This document shows, one piece after another, positions 40,838-52,500 of a DNA stretch of 64,000 nucleotides (the stretch's first letter is position 1; each line of letters starts with the position of its first letter). The translations under genes and the position numbers were made by a program. Location: NCBI GenBank assembly GCA_963836375.1, contig CAWIJK010000004.1:310001-374000 (forward strand), in the 5' to 3' direction. Below the pieces are notes generated by a model. It was not told the origin of the DNA. It did no database searches and worked only from the letters and a program-made list of their open reading frames with translations. Source of the DNA: CAWIJK01 sp963836375 (lineage in GTDB: Bacteria > Actinomycetota > Acidimicrobiia > Acidimicrobiales > RAAP-2).

Positions 40838-42108
40838 CGCCGGGTCACCCGGGCACCCAGGGAGCGCAGGGCCCCGGCCAGGTCCTCATAACCGCGGTCG
40901 ACGTGGTGGGCGTCGGAGACCTCGGTCCGCCCCTCGGCGACCAGGCCGGCCAGCACCAGAGCGGCCCCGGCCCGGATGTCGGGGGCCCGGACCGGCGCCC
41001 CCGACAGGCGGGGCACCCCGCGCACCACCGCGTGGTGGCCCTCGGTCCGGATGTCGGCCCCCATCCGGCGCAGCTCGTCGATGTAGCGGAAGCGGCCCGA
41101 GAAGAGGTTCTCGGTGACGATGCCGACGCCATCGGCCACCGAGAGCATGGTGACCAGCAGGGGCTTGTAATCGGTGGCCACCCCGGGGTAGGGCAGGGTG
41201 GCCACGTCGGCCGAGTGCAGACGGCCGCTCATGGCGGCCCGGAGGCCCTCGGGGGCCTGCTCGGTCCGCAGGCCGAGACTCTCGAGCTTGCGCAGGAGCA
41301 TCTCCATGTGGTCGTGGCGGGCGTCTTCGACCACGATCTCGCCGCCGGCCAGGCCGACGGCGGCCAGGTAGGTGGCCGCCACCACCCGGTCGGGGACCAC
41401 CGAGTGGTGGGTCGGGTGCAGCTCGCCCACCCCCTCCACCTCGATCCGTGAGGTGCCCGCCCCCCGGACGGTGGCCCCCATGGCGGTGAGCATCCGGGCC
41501 AGGTCGCACACCTCGGGCTCGCGGGCCGCGTTCTCGATCACCGTGGTGCCCTTGGCCAGCACGGCCGCCATCAGCAGGTTGTCGGTGGCGGTGTGGCTGG
41601 GGTACTCGAGGACGAGCCGGCTGCCGACAAGCCGGCCCGGGCCCTCGGGGCCGCCGACCCGGCCCTCGACGTAGCCGTGGGAGGTCTGGAACTGCGCCCC
41701 CATCGACCCGAGGCCGTTCAGATGGATGTCGATCGGGCGATTGCCGAAGTCGTCCCCGCCGGGCATCGACACCCGGGCGTGGCCGCAACGGGCCAGGAGG
41801 GGGCCCAGCACCACGATGGAGGCCCGCATCCGCTCCATCAACTCGTAGGGCACCTCGGGGCTGATCGCACCGGTCGCCGGCACCTCGACCACCAGTTCCC
41901 CACCGGCTCCCCGCTCGACGCGGGCCCCGACCGCCTCGAGCACCTCGGCCATCATCTCGACGTCGATGATCCGCGGCACGTTGGACAGCTCGTGACGTCC
42001 CTCGGCCAGCAGACAGGCGGCCATGAGCTTGAGCACCGAATTCTTGGCACCCCCCGATCGGACGGTGCCGCTCAGGGGACCGTTGGGCTCGATGACGAAT
42101 CGGTCCAC
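40834..42108 (-). CDS. murA: UDP-N-acetylglucosamine 1-carboxyvinyltransferase
   Basis: 424 residues from GTG 42108. It starts MDRFVIEPNGPLSGTVRSGG with the substrate-binding AKNSVLKLMAACLL. The catalytic loop reads MPGGDDFGNRPIDIHL: Asp119 takes the place of the usual Cys115, the change known from mycobacteria and chlamydia. Other core motifs are RTEQAPEGLRAAMSGRLHSA, TLPYPGVATDYKPLLV and ENLFSGRFRYIDELRRMGAD. First committed step of peptidoglycan synthesis. First gene of the leftward operon, divergent from glpX. Confidence 0.95.
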   Translation of the reverse strand: MDRFVIEPNGPLSGTVRSGGAKNSVLKLMAACLLAEGRHELSNVPRIIDVEMMAEVLEAVGARVERGAGGELVVEVPATGAISPEVPYELMERMRASIVVLGPLLARCGHARVSMPGGDDFGNRPIDIHLNGLGSMGAQFQTSHGYVEGRVGGPEGPGRLVGSRLVLEYPSHTATDNLLMAAVLAKGTTVIENAAREPEVCDLARMLTAMGATVRGAGTSRIEVEGVGELHPTHHSVVPDRVVAATYLAAVGLAGGEIVVEDARHDHMEMLLRKLESLGLRTEQAPEGLRAAMSGRLHSADVATLPYPGVATDYKPLLVTMLSVADGVGIVTENLFSGRFRYIDELRRMGADIRTEGHHAVVRGVPRLSGAPVRAPDIRAGAALVLAGLVAEGRTEVSDAHHVDRGYEDLAGALRSLGARVTRR

Positions 42109-42274
42109 CGCCCAAGTATCGCCGCCCGGGACCCGACCCCCGGGCGACCGTCGCCCGGGGGAGCCGGCACGACCGGGGGCCGGGCCCGGCCGGCCGTCGC
42201 CCGCGGGACAGACGACCCCGCCCGACGGGCCCGATCCGGCCCCCGAGGCGCGGCAGACAACTAGGGTCTGGCCC

Positions 42275-43270
42275 GTGGAGCGCCACGAGCAGGCCCCGGA
42301 CCGCAACCTGGCGATGGAGCTGGTCAGGGTCACCGAGGCGGCGGCCATGGCCGCCAGCCGGTGGATGGGCCGGGGGGACAAAGAAGGGGCTGACGGCGCG
42401 GCGGTGAACGCCATGCGGGTCGTGCTCCAGACCGTGGCCATGGACGGGACGGTGGTGATCGGGGAAGGCGAGAAGGACAACGCCCCGATGCTCTTCAACG
42501 GGGAGCGCATCGGCGACGGGTCACCGCCCCAGGTCGACATCGCCGTGGACCCCATCGACGGGACGACCCCGACCGCCCTCGGCCGGGGCGGCGCGCTGGC
42601 CGTGATCGCCGTGTCCGAGCAGGGCACCATGTTCGACCCCGGGCCCTGCGTCTACATGGAGAAGATCGCCGTCGGCCCGAGGGGCCGGGGGGCGGTCGAT
42701 ATCAACCAGTCCCCCACCGAGAACCTGCATGCGCTGGCCAAGGCGGTCGGCCTCCCGGTGCGCGACCTCACCGCCGTCATCTTGGACCGCGAGCGCCATG
42801 CCGATCTCATCGCCGAGGTGCGGGCGTCGGGGGCCCGGATCCGCCTCATCACCGACGGCGACGTGGCCGGCGCCATCGCCACCGGATGGCCGGGCACCGG
42901 GGTCGACATCCTGTTCGGCATCGGCGGCACCCCCGAGGGCGTGCTGGCCGCGGCGGCCCTCAAATCGATGGGGGGCGAGATGCAGGGGCGCCTGTGGCCC
43001 CGCAACGCCGAGGAACGGCGGGCGGCGGTCGAGGCCGGCTACGACCTCGAGGCGGTGCTGACCACCAACGACCTGGTGCGCGGGGACAACTGCTTCTTCG
43101 CCGCCACCGGCATCACCGACGGCGAGCTCCTCCAAGGTGTCCGCTACCACGACTTCGGGGCGACCACCCAGTCGCTGGTGATGCGCTCGAAGTCGGGCAC
43201 CCTGCGCAAGATCGACGCCAGCCACCCTCTGGCCAAGCTGGCCGAGTACAGCGCCATCCAGTTCACCTGA
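42275..43270 (+). CDS. glpX: Fructose-1,6-bisphosphatase class II
   Basis: 331 residues from GTG 42275. A TAGGGT -10-like hexamer ends 7 nt before the GTG, so the mRNA may be leaderless; ATG 42313 is the alternative. Core motifs: AMDGTVVIGEGEKDNAPMLF, VDPIDGTTPTALGRGGALAV (metal-binding DPIDGTT), ITDGDVAGAIATGWPGTGVD, FGIGGTPEGVLAAAALKSMG and LVRGDNCFFAATGITDGELL. Dephosphorylates fructose bisphosphate in gluconeogenesis. It is encoded across from a PPi-type PFK operon that makes the same bisphosphate. Confidence 0.95.
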   Translation: MERHEQAPDRNLAMELVRVTEAAAMAASRWMGRGDKEGADGAAVNAMRVVLQTVAMDGTVVIGEGEKDNAPMLFNGERIGDGSPPQVDIAVDPIDGTTPTALGRGGALAVIAVSEQGTMFDPGPCVYMEKIAVGPRGRGAVDINQSPTENLHALAKAVGLPVRDLTAVILDRERHADLIAEVRASGARIRLITDGDVAGAIATGWPGTGVDILFGIGGTPEGVLAAAALKSMGGEMQGRLWPRNAEERRAAVEAGYDLEAVLTTNDLVRGDNCFFAATGITDGELLQGVRYHDFGATTQSLVMRSKSGTLRKIDASHPLAKLAEYSAIQFT

Positions 43271-43405
43271 TCACACCGACGGCTGCGACGGCGGTTGCAG
43301 CGGCTCGGGGCCGACGCCTCCGGGCCGGTGCCCCGGGACTGAAACGGAGTGCACCGGCGTTCCCGAACCGGCGCCGTCGTCTGCCACGGTGCCCGGCGCG
43401 ACCAC

Positions 43406-43433
43406 CTCGTGACACCCGGCTCGTGACACCCGG
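43406..43433. repeat. Tandem 14-bp direct repeat
   Basis: CTCGTGACACCCGG occurs twice without spacing, between glpX and the giant-protein promoter. It may be a regulator site or a slippage product. Confidence 0.5.
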
Positions 43434-43461
43434 CGCCGCCCCCCGATCGGGGCGACACCCC

Positions 43462-43492
43462 TTGCTAACTCCCTACATCCAGCGAGTAAGAT
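43462..43492 (+). promoter_or_regulatory. Candidate promoter of the giant Ig-repeat gene
   Basis: TTGCTA (43462-43467) and TAAGAT (43487-43492), 19-nt spacer, in the only AT-richer patch of this intergenic region, about 40 bp before the start codon. Confidence 0.45.
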
Positions 43493-43496
43493 CTTT

Positions 43497-43516
43497 TTTA
43501 GGCGGCGGAGCCTAAA
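43497..43516 (+). promoter_or_regulatory. Hairpin in the leader of the giant gene
   Basis: Perfect 7-bp stem TTTAGGC / GCCTAAA with loop GGCGGA, just before the GGGAGGG ribosome site. It could control translation or mRNA life, or be an operator at the transcript start. Confidence 0.45.
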
Positions 43517-43530
43517 GGGAGGGACCCGCG

Positions 43531-46500
43531 GTGCGACATGCGTGGTCGTCGATGAGTGGCTCCCTGCGCCGGGTCGTCATCGCGGCCGCCGGCACCGCGC
43601 TCGTCCTGTCGGGCACGCTGGCGCCGCTCGCCGTGTCGGCGGCCGGCAGCCAACCGTCGTCGACGGCGCTCGTCTCCTCGCAGAACCCTTCGCCCCTCGG
43701 CACCGCCGTCACCTACACCGCCACCGTCTCTGGGTCCTCGGGCACCCCGACCGGAACGGTGACCTTCACTGACGGTGTGACCACCCTGTGCTCGGGCCCG
43801 GTCGGCCTGACCACGGTCAACGGGACGTCGGCCGACGCCATGTGCACCGAGACCGGCCCATCGATGACCGCCGGCGGCCACTCCATCACTGCCTCCTACA
43901 ACGGGGACGGCACCTACAACACCTCGTCGGACTCGATCACCCAGACCGTCAACACGGACACCACCGCCACCGCGGTGACCTCGTCGCTCCCCACCGGCTC
44001 GGTGGTCGGGGTCCCCGTCACCTACACGGCAACGGTGACCGCTGGGGCCGGGGAGTCGGCGATCTCCCCCGGCGGGACCGTCACCTTCGCGGACAACGGG
44101 ACCACTATCTGCACGGCGACGAGCCCGGCCACCGCCAGCGGTGGAGCCTCGACGTGGACCTGCCTCGAGCCGGGAGCCTCGATGACCCTGGGGTCGCACT
44201 CCATCGTGGCCACCTACGCCGGGGACTCCAACTTCGGCGGGTCGGACAACTCGGCGACGCCCTTCGTCCAGACCGTTGGTCAGAACACCACGACGACGAC
44301 ACTGTCGTCGTCGCCGCCCAGCCCGTCACCGGTGGGTACGGCGGTGACGTACACGGCGACCGTCACCGCCGGAAGCGGGGTGACCGCCTTCTCCCCGACC
44401 GGGATGGTCACCTTCACCGACGGGGCCACGATCTGCACCGTGAACTCCCCGAGCACCTCGGCCAACGGGGTGTCGACCTGGCTGTGCGTCGAACCGGCCA
44501 GCTCGATGACGGCGGGCCCCCACACCATCACCGCCACCTACGGCGGTGACACCAACTTCACCGGCTCGAACAAGACCATCACCCAGACGGTCAACGGGAC
44601 AACCTCGACGACCGGCGTCACCTCGTCGCAGAACCCTTCGGCGGTCGGCACCGCGGTGACCTACACGGCCACGGTGAGCGCCGGTGGCGGGGTGACGGCG
44701 ATCTCGCCGACGGGGACGGTGACCTTCACCGACGGGGCCACGATCTGCACCGTGAACTCCCCGACCACCACCGGCGGGGGCCAGTCGACGTACGAGTGCA
44801 CCGAGCCCGCCACCTCGATGACCGCCGGGTCCCACGCCATCGCCGCCGGCTACGGGGGGGACGCCAACTTCAGCGCCTCGTCGGGCAACCTGACCCAGAC
44901 CGTCAACAAGGGCGCCACGACGACCGTCGTCACCTCGCCCGGACCGTCCTCGGGGGGCCTGGCGGTCACCTATACGGCGACCGTGAGCTCGACCGCCCCC
45001 TCGGGTATCTCACCGACCGGCACCGTCACCTTCAAGGACGCCACGTCGACCATCTGCACCGTGACCAGCCCCACCACGAGCGGCGCCGGGTCCTCGGCCT
45101 ACCAGTGCACCGAGCCGGCCACGTCGATGACCAGCGGGACCCACCAGATCACCGCCGTCTATTCCGGGGACACCAACTTCACCGGGTCCGACAACACCTC
45201 GAGCCCGTTCCCCCAGGTGGTGGCGCCCGGCACCATCTCGATCACCGAGGCCGCCAACCCGGCCTCCCCGTCGGACCTCGGCGTGGCGGTGACCTACACG
45301 GCCACGGTGACGACCACCAACGGCTCGACCATCGCCCCGTCCTCGCCCACCCCCAACGTGACCTTCACCGACACGACGGCCGGATGGACCTGCACCCCGG
45401 CCCAGTCCCTGGCGAACCCGACCCCGGGGCAGGCCACGGCCAGCTGCACCGAGCCCGCCTCCTACATGACCGGTGGGACCCACGCCATCTCGATCTCCTA
45501 CGGCGGCGACCAGTACTTCGAGTCGGCCACCCAGGGCTTCAGCCAGGTCGTCTCCATGCACCCCAGCGGGTCGAGCACGGCGATCACCACGTCGGACTCC
45601 CCGTCATACCCGGGCGCCCCGGTCACCTACACCGCGGTGGTCACCGGTGACACCGTGATCCCTCCGAGCGGTCCGGTGACCTTCACCTCGGACACCCAAG
45701 GGACCCTGTGCGCCTCGGTGTCGCCGTCGGCCGTGAATGACAACACCGCCACCTACACCTGCACGGTGAGCGGCACCACCATGCCCGACGGCAGCCAGGA
45801 GATCACCGCCGACTTCCTGGGGGACATCAGCTACGGAGGCTCCTCGGCGAACCTGACCCAGAACGTCAGCGTCGCCTCGGTCGACCTGGTGATCACGAGC
45901 GCCACGAACCCTTCGTTGGCCGGGAACCCGGTGACCTACACCGCCACCCTGACGCCCAACCAGGGGGCCGACATCACCCCGAGCGGAACGATCGCCTTCT
46001 TCGACAACGGGGTGCCCATCGCCGCCTGCGCTGCCAGCCCGCTCACCCCCGGGGCCGGATCGACCGCCGTCGCCACCTGCACCGAGCCGTCCCAGCTCAT
46101 GGTCACCGGCACCCACCCCATCACGGCCATCTACGCCGGGGACAACAACTACCTCGGCTCGGACGACCTCGCCTCGCAGCTCAACCAGGTCGTCAACCCC
46201 AACACCACGACCACCACGCCCTCGGTGAGCGGCCCGGGCTCCCCGCCGTACCCGGCGGGCCAGCCGCTCACGGTGAGTGCCACGGTCAGCGCCAACCCCG
46301 GCGGCAACCAGCTCACCCCCACCGGCACGGTGACGTTCGTGAACCACTCGGGCTCGAACTCCTACACGCTGTGCACGGCCACCCTCAGCGGGTCCGGGGG
46401 GACGGCCACCGCCAGCTGCACCCCCAACCCGTCCAGCCCCTACTTCACGGTGTCGCCGGCGGGGACGATCGTCGCCACCTACAACGCCGACGCCAACTTC

Positions 46501-49500
46501 TCCGCTTCGGTCGGGTCCACCCCGACCCCGGCGTTCAGCCAGGCCACCCCGGTGGCCGCCATCTCGACGTCGCGCCAGTCCTCGGCGGCCGGGGCCGCGG
46601 TCACCTACACCGCCACCTTCGCCGACCCCAACGGGGGGCTGGTGGCCCCGACCGGCCCGGTCACCTTCACCGACGGGGTGACTACCGTCTGCTCGCTGTC
46701 CTCGCCGAGTTCCACGACCGGGGGGGTCTCGACCTACGCCTGCACCGAGCCGGGCGGCTCCATGACCGCCGGGCAGCACCTGATCACCGCCACCTTCGGC
46801 GGTGACGCCAACTTCGTGTCGGCGGCGGCGTCGCTTACCCAGAACGTCGTCCAGGCCGACACCTCCACCGCGATCACCGCCAACGCCCCGCCGACCGGGA
46901 CGATCTACCCGGTACAGACCCCGTTGACCCTCACGGCGACGGTGACGGCGGACCAGGTCTCGGTGGACCTGAATCCCCCGTTCCCCGACAACAACGGCAA
47001 CCTCACCGACAACGGCGACGGCTTCGTGACCTTCCTGGTCAACAAGGAGGCCGTGCCCGGGTGCACCGACCTCCCGGTCACCCAAACCGGCCTGTTGACC
47101 GGCACGGCCAGCTGTTCGACGACCATGCCCCAGGGCAACCTCGCCTACACCGCCTACTACTCGGACACCTCGGGGGACACCGGCTATGCCACGTCTCCAG
47201 TGTCGAGCCCGGTGAACTACACCATCGTCTACTACTCGACCGACACCACGGTGAGCGTCAACCCGGCCTCGCCGGTCTCGGGGCAGCCGGTGACCTTCAC
47301 GGCCACCGTGAACCCCCGCGACGGCTACTCCGTCCTTCCCACCGGCACGATCGTCTTTGTGGTCAACGGGAACCCCGTGACCTGTGACACCGGGGTGAGC
47401 GACCCGACTCTCAACACCAACAACCCGCCCACGGCCACCTGCACCGTGGACGCCGGCCTGGCCGGAGGGGTGGACTCGGTCCAGGCGGCCTACCCGGGCA
47501 ACGGGATCTACGCCGCCTCGACCGGGTCCCTGGCGGTGACCGTCACCCGGGCACCCACGGTGACCGCGGTCGTCGCCCGCGCCGCCTCCTCGCCGAGCGT
47601 CACCCCGGTGTCGGGCCAGACGCTGCGCTTCGACGTGACCGTCGCCCCGAACGGATCGTACGCGGGGACCCCAACCGGTCAGGTCGCCATCACCACGCCC
47701 GGGGTCGCCGGGGTCCTGTGCACCGTGACCCTGTCGGCCGGGGCCGGGACCTGTAACGACACCGGCGTCCCGGTCCCCTGGGGGACCAACGTGCCCTTCA
47801 GTGCCACCTACGCTGGCGACAGCAGTTTCTCCGGCTCGGCGGGCCAGACCACACTCACCATCAACCCCCAGCAGCTCACCGTGAGCTCGATCTCGGTCAG
47901 CCCCTCCCCGTCGAGCTACGGACAGCCCCTCACCTTCACCGTCGCCGTTACCCCCCAGATCCCCGGCTCGGTGGCGACCGGTCCGGTGACCATCACCTCG
48001 TCCACCGCCGGTCTGGGCACCCTGTGTACCGTGACCCTCACCTCGACCTCCAACAACACCGGGTCGTGCACGTTCACCTCGAGCCCGACGGCACCCAACT
48101 ACGTGCCGGCCGGCGCGGTCCAGTTCAAGGCCACCTACGGCGGTGATGCCGACTTCGCCGGCGGGGAGGTCGGCCAGACGAACTCCTACGTCAGAAGGGC
48201 GACCCCGACGGTCGCCCTCACCATCAACCCCCAGAACCCCGTCTACGGGCAGTACCCCACCTTCGGCATCACCGTGACGCCGCCGGTGGCCGGCACCGTC
48301 CCCACCGGCACGGTCACCGTGACCTCCAACGACGCCGCCGGTCCCGGTCAGGTCCTGTGCACCTACACGGTGGGGACGACCCCCAACAGCTGCACCGACA
48401 CGCTGCTGCTGGCCGCCCAGAACAACGTGACCTTCACCGCCACCTACAGCGGCGACGGGAACTTCACCATGTCCACCGGGACGGTCCAGGCCAACGTCCA
48501 GCAGGCGACGACCACCACCTCGGTCACGGCCACCAGCGCCGCCTACGGCCAGCCGGTCACCTTCTCGGTCACCGTGGCCCCCCAGATCCCCGGCGTCACC
48601 CCGACCGGGACGGTGGTGCTCACCGCGCCCGGTATCACCGGGGCCCTTTGCACCATCACCCTCGGCGTGGGCGGGACCGGGACCTGCGGTTCCGGCAACG
48701 CCACCATTCCGCCCGGAGGCAACGTGACCTACATGGCCACCTACCTCGGCGATCCGAACTTCCTGCCGTCCTCGGCCACCACGACCGGCTCGGTGACCCA
48801 GACCGGCTCGAGCACCGTCCTTACCTTCAACCCCAAGACCGTCGCCTACGGCTCGGAGAACACGATCCCGTTCACCGTCACGGTGAGCCCTAACCCGGTC
48901 GGGGGCGGGACCCCAACCGGGACGGCCACGGTCAAGACCGGGTCGACCACCTTGTGCACCGTCACCCTGAGTGCGGGCACGGGGGTCTGCAACGCGGCAG
49001 CGGCGGCACTGGCCGCCTCGGGCACCGCGTACCCGGTGACCGCCACCTACAACGGGGACACCAACTTCACCGGGTCGACCTCGGCCGGTGTGAACCTGAC
49101 CGTGACCCAGGCCACCCCGACCGAGACCCTGACCGTCGTCCCTTCGACGCTGACCTACGGCCAGGAGTCGGCCGGGGTGTTCACGGTGACCGTCACGTCT
49201 CCGGGCGGCGGCACCCCTACGGGCAGCGTGCCGGTCAAGAGCGGGGCCACCACCTTGTGCACGGTGACCCTGGTGAACGGGACCGGGACCTGCAGCCCGG
49301 CCGACACCGCCCTGCCGGTCACCGGGAGCCCGTTCACCATCACCGCCCCCTACCCCGGTGACACCAACTTCTCCTCGGCCACCGCCTCGACCAGCCTCCG
49401 GGTGGTCGGCTCGTCGGCGACCACCACCCTCACCGTCAGCCCCGCCTCGGTGGCCTACGGCAACGAGCACACCGTCACCATCTCGGCCACCGTGGCCTCG

Positions 49501-52500
49501 ACCGGGGCCGGGATCCCGACCGGGACGGTGACGGTGACCGCCAACGGGACGTCACTGTGCACGATCACCCTGGCCTCGGGCTCGGGGACCTGCGCCGCCC
49601 TGGCCAACACCGTCCTGGGTGCAGGCTCCTACTCGCTGGTCGCCACCTACAACGGGGACGCCAACTTCGGCGTGTCCACCTCGACGGCCAAGCCCCTGAC
49701 GGTGACCCAGAACGGGACCACCACCGCCCTCACCTTCACCCCGACCACCGTGGCCTACGGCTCGGAGAACACGGTCCCGTTCACCGTCACGGTGAGCCCC
49801 ACCAACTCGGGGACCCCGACCGGGACGGCCACGGTCAAGACCGGCGCTGTCACCCTGTGCACCGTCACCCTCAGCGCGGGCACCGGGGTCTGCAACGCCC
49901 CGGCGGCGGCGCTGGCCGCCTCGGGCACCGCGTATCCGGTGACCGCCACCTACAACGGGGACGCCAACTTCACCGGGTCGACCTCCACCAGCACCGGGCT
50001 GACCGTGAACAAGGCCACCCCGACCGAGACCCTGACGGTGACCCCGTCGACCCTGGTCTTCGGCCAGGAGTCGGCCGGGGTGTTCACCGTGACCGTCACC
50101 TCTCCGGGCGGCGGCACCCCCACCGGTAGCGTGCCGGTCAAGAGCGGGGCCACCACCTTGTGCACGGTGACCCTGGTCAACGGGGCCGGGACCTGCAGCC
50201 CGGCCGACACCGCCCTGCCGGTCGCCGGGAGCCCGTACACCATCACCGCCCCCTACCCCGGTGACACCAACTTCTCCTCGGCCACCGCCTCGACCAGCGT
50301 CCGCATCGTGGGTTCCGCTCCGGTGACCACGCTCAGCGTCAACCCATCGTCGGTGGCCTACGGTAACGAGCACACCGTCACCATCTCGGCCGCCGTGGCT
50401 TCGAGCGGGTCCGGGACCCCGTCCGGGACGGTGACGGTCACCTCGGGCGGCAACGTCGTGTGCACCCTGACCCTCAGTGCCGGCTCGGGGACCTGCCCCG
50501 CCCTGGCCGACACCGCCCTGGCGGCGGGCTCCTACGCCCTGGTGGCCAACTACGGGGGGGATTCGAACTTCGCCCCCTCGGTCTCCGCGGTCCAGCCCCT
50601 GACGGTGACCCAGAACGGGACCACCACCGCCCTCACCTTCACCCCGACCACCGTGGCCTACGGCTCGGAGAACACGGTCCCGTTCACCGTCACGGTGAGC
50701 CCCACCAACTCGGGGACCCCGACCGGGACGGCCACGGTCAAGGCCGGGTCGACCACCTTGTGCACCGTCACCCTCAGCGCGGGCACCGGGGTCTGCAACG
50801 CCCCGGCGGCGGCGCTGGCCGCCTCGGGCACCGCCTATCCGGTGACCGCCACCTACAACGGGGACACCAACTTCACCGGGTCGACCTCGACCAGCACCGG
50901 GCTGACCGTGAACAAGGCCACCCCGACCGAGACCCTGACGGTGACCCCGTCGACCCTTGTCTTCGGCCAGGAGTCGGCCGGGGTGTTCACCGTGACCGTC
51001 ACCTCTCCGGGCGGCGGCACCCCCACCGGCAGCGTGCCGGTCAAGAGCGGGGCCACCACCTTGTGCACGGTCACCCTCTCGGGCGGGACCGGGACCTGCA
51101 GCCCGGCCGACACCGCCCTGCCGGTCGCCGGGAGCCCGTACACCATCACCGCCCCCTACCCCGGTGACACCAACTTCTCCTCGGCCACCGCCTCGACCAG
51201 CGTCCGCATCGTGGGTTCCGCTCCGGTGACCACGCTCAGCGTCAACCCATCGTCGGTGGCCTACGGTAACGAGCACACCGTCACCATCTCGGCCGCCGTG
51301 GCTTCGAGCGGGTCCGGGACCCCGTCCGGGATGGTGACGGTCACCGCCAATGGGACGCCGCTGTGCACGATCACCTTGGTCTCGGGCTCCGGCACCTGCC
51401 CCGCCCTGGCCGACAACGCCCTGGCGGCGGGCTCCTACGCCCTGGTGGCCAACTACGGGGGGGATTCGAACTTCGCCCCCTCGGTCTCGGGGCTCCAGCC
51501 CCTGACGGTGACCCAGAACGGGACCACCACCGCTCTCAGCTTCAGCCCGACCACTGTCGCCTACGGCTCGGAGAACACGGTCCCGTTCACCGTCACGGTG
51601 AGCCCCACCAACTCGGGGACCCCGACCGGGACGGCCACGGTCAAGACCGGCGCTGTCACCCTGTGCACCGTCACCCTCAGCGCGGGCACCGGGGTCTGCA
51701 ACGCCCCGGCGGCGGCGCTGGCCGCCTCGGGCACCGCGTATCCGGTGACCGCCACCTACAACGGGGACGCCAACTTCACCGGGTCGACCTCCACCAGCAC
51801 CGGGCTGACCGTGACCCAGGCCGCCCCGACCGAGACCCTGACCGCCGCCCCCTCGACGCTCACCTTCGGCCAGGAGTCGGCCGGGGTCTTCACGGTGACC
51901 GTGACGTCTCCGGGCGGCGGCACCCCCACCGGCAGCGTGCCGGTCATGAGCGGGGCCACCACCTTGTGCACGGTCACGCTCTCGGGCGGGACCGGGACCT
52001 GTACCCCGGCCGACACCGCGCTGGCGGTCGCCGGGAGCCCGTACACCGTCACCGCCCCCTACCCCGGTGATGCCAACTTCTCGGCCACCACGGCGGCGAC
52101 CACCGTCCGCATCGTGGCGTCGGCCTCGACCACCACCCTCAGCGTCAGCCCCGCCTCGGTCGTCTACGGCAACGAGCACAGCCTCACCATCTCGGCCACC
52201 GTGGCCTCGAGCGGGGCCGGGACCCCGACCGGGACGGTCACGGTGACCTCGGGCGGCACCGTCGTGTGCACCCTGACCCTCAGCGCCGGCTCCGGCACCT
52301 GCCCCGCCCTGGCCGACAACGCCCTGGCGGCGGGCTCCTACGCCCTGGTGGCCAACTACGGGGGGGATTCCAACTTCGCCCCCTCGGTCTCCGCGGTCCA
52401 GCCCCTGACGGTGGCCCAGAGCGCCACCACCACCTCGTTGGTGGTGGCGCCGGCGTCGGTCGGCTTCGGCTCAGAGGATCAGGCCGTCTTCAGCGCCACC

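Noticed and set aside
45604..52179. Long open frames on the minus strand (about 1,288 and 875 codons) inside the giant gene
   Set aside because: They are Gly/Arg/Val/Asp-rich, have the same 903-bp repetition and mirror the codon bias of the plus-strand Ig gene. No start signals or known domains.
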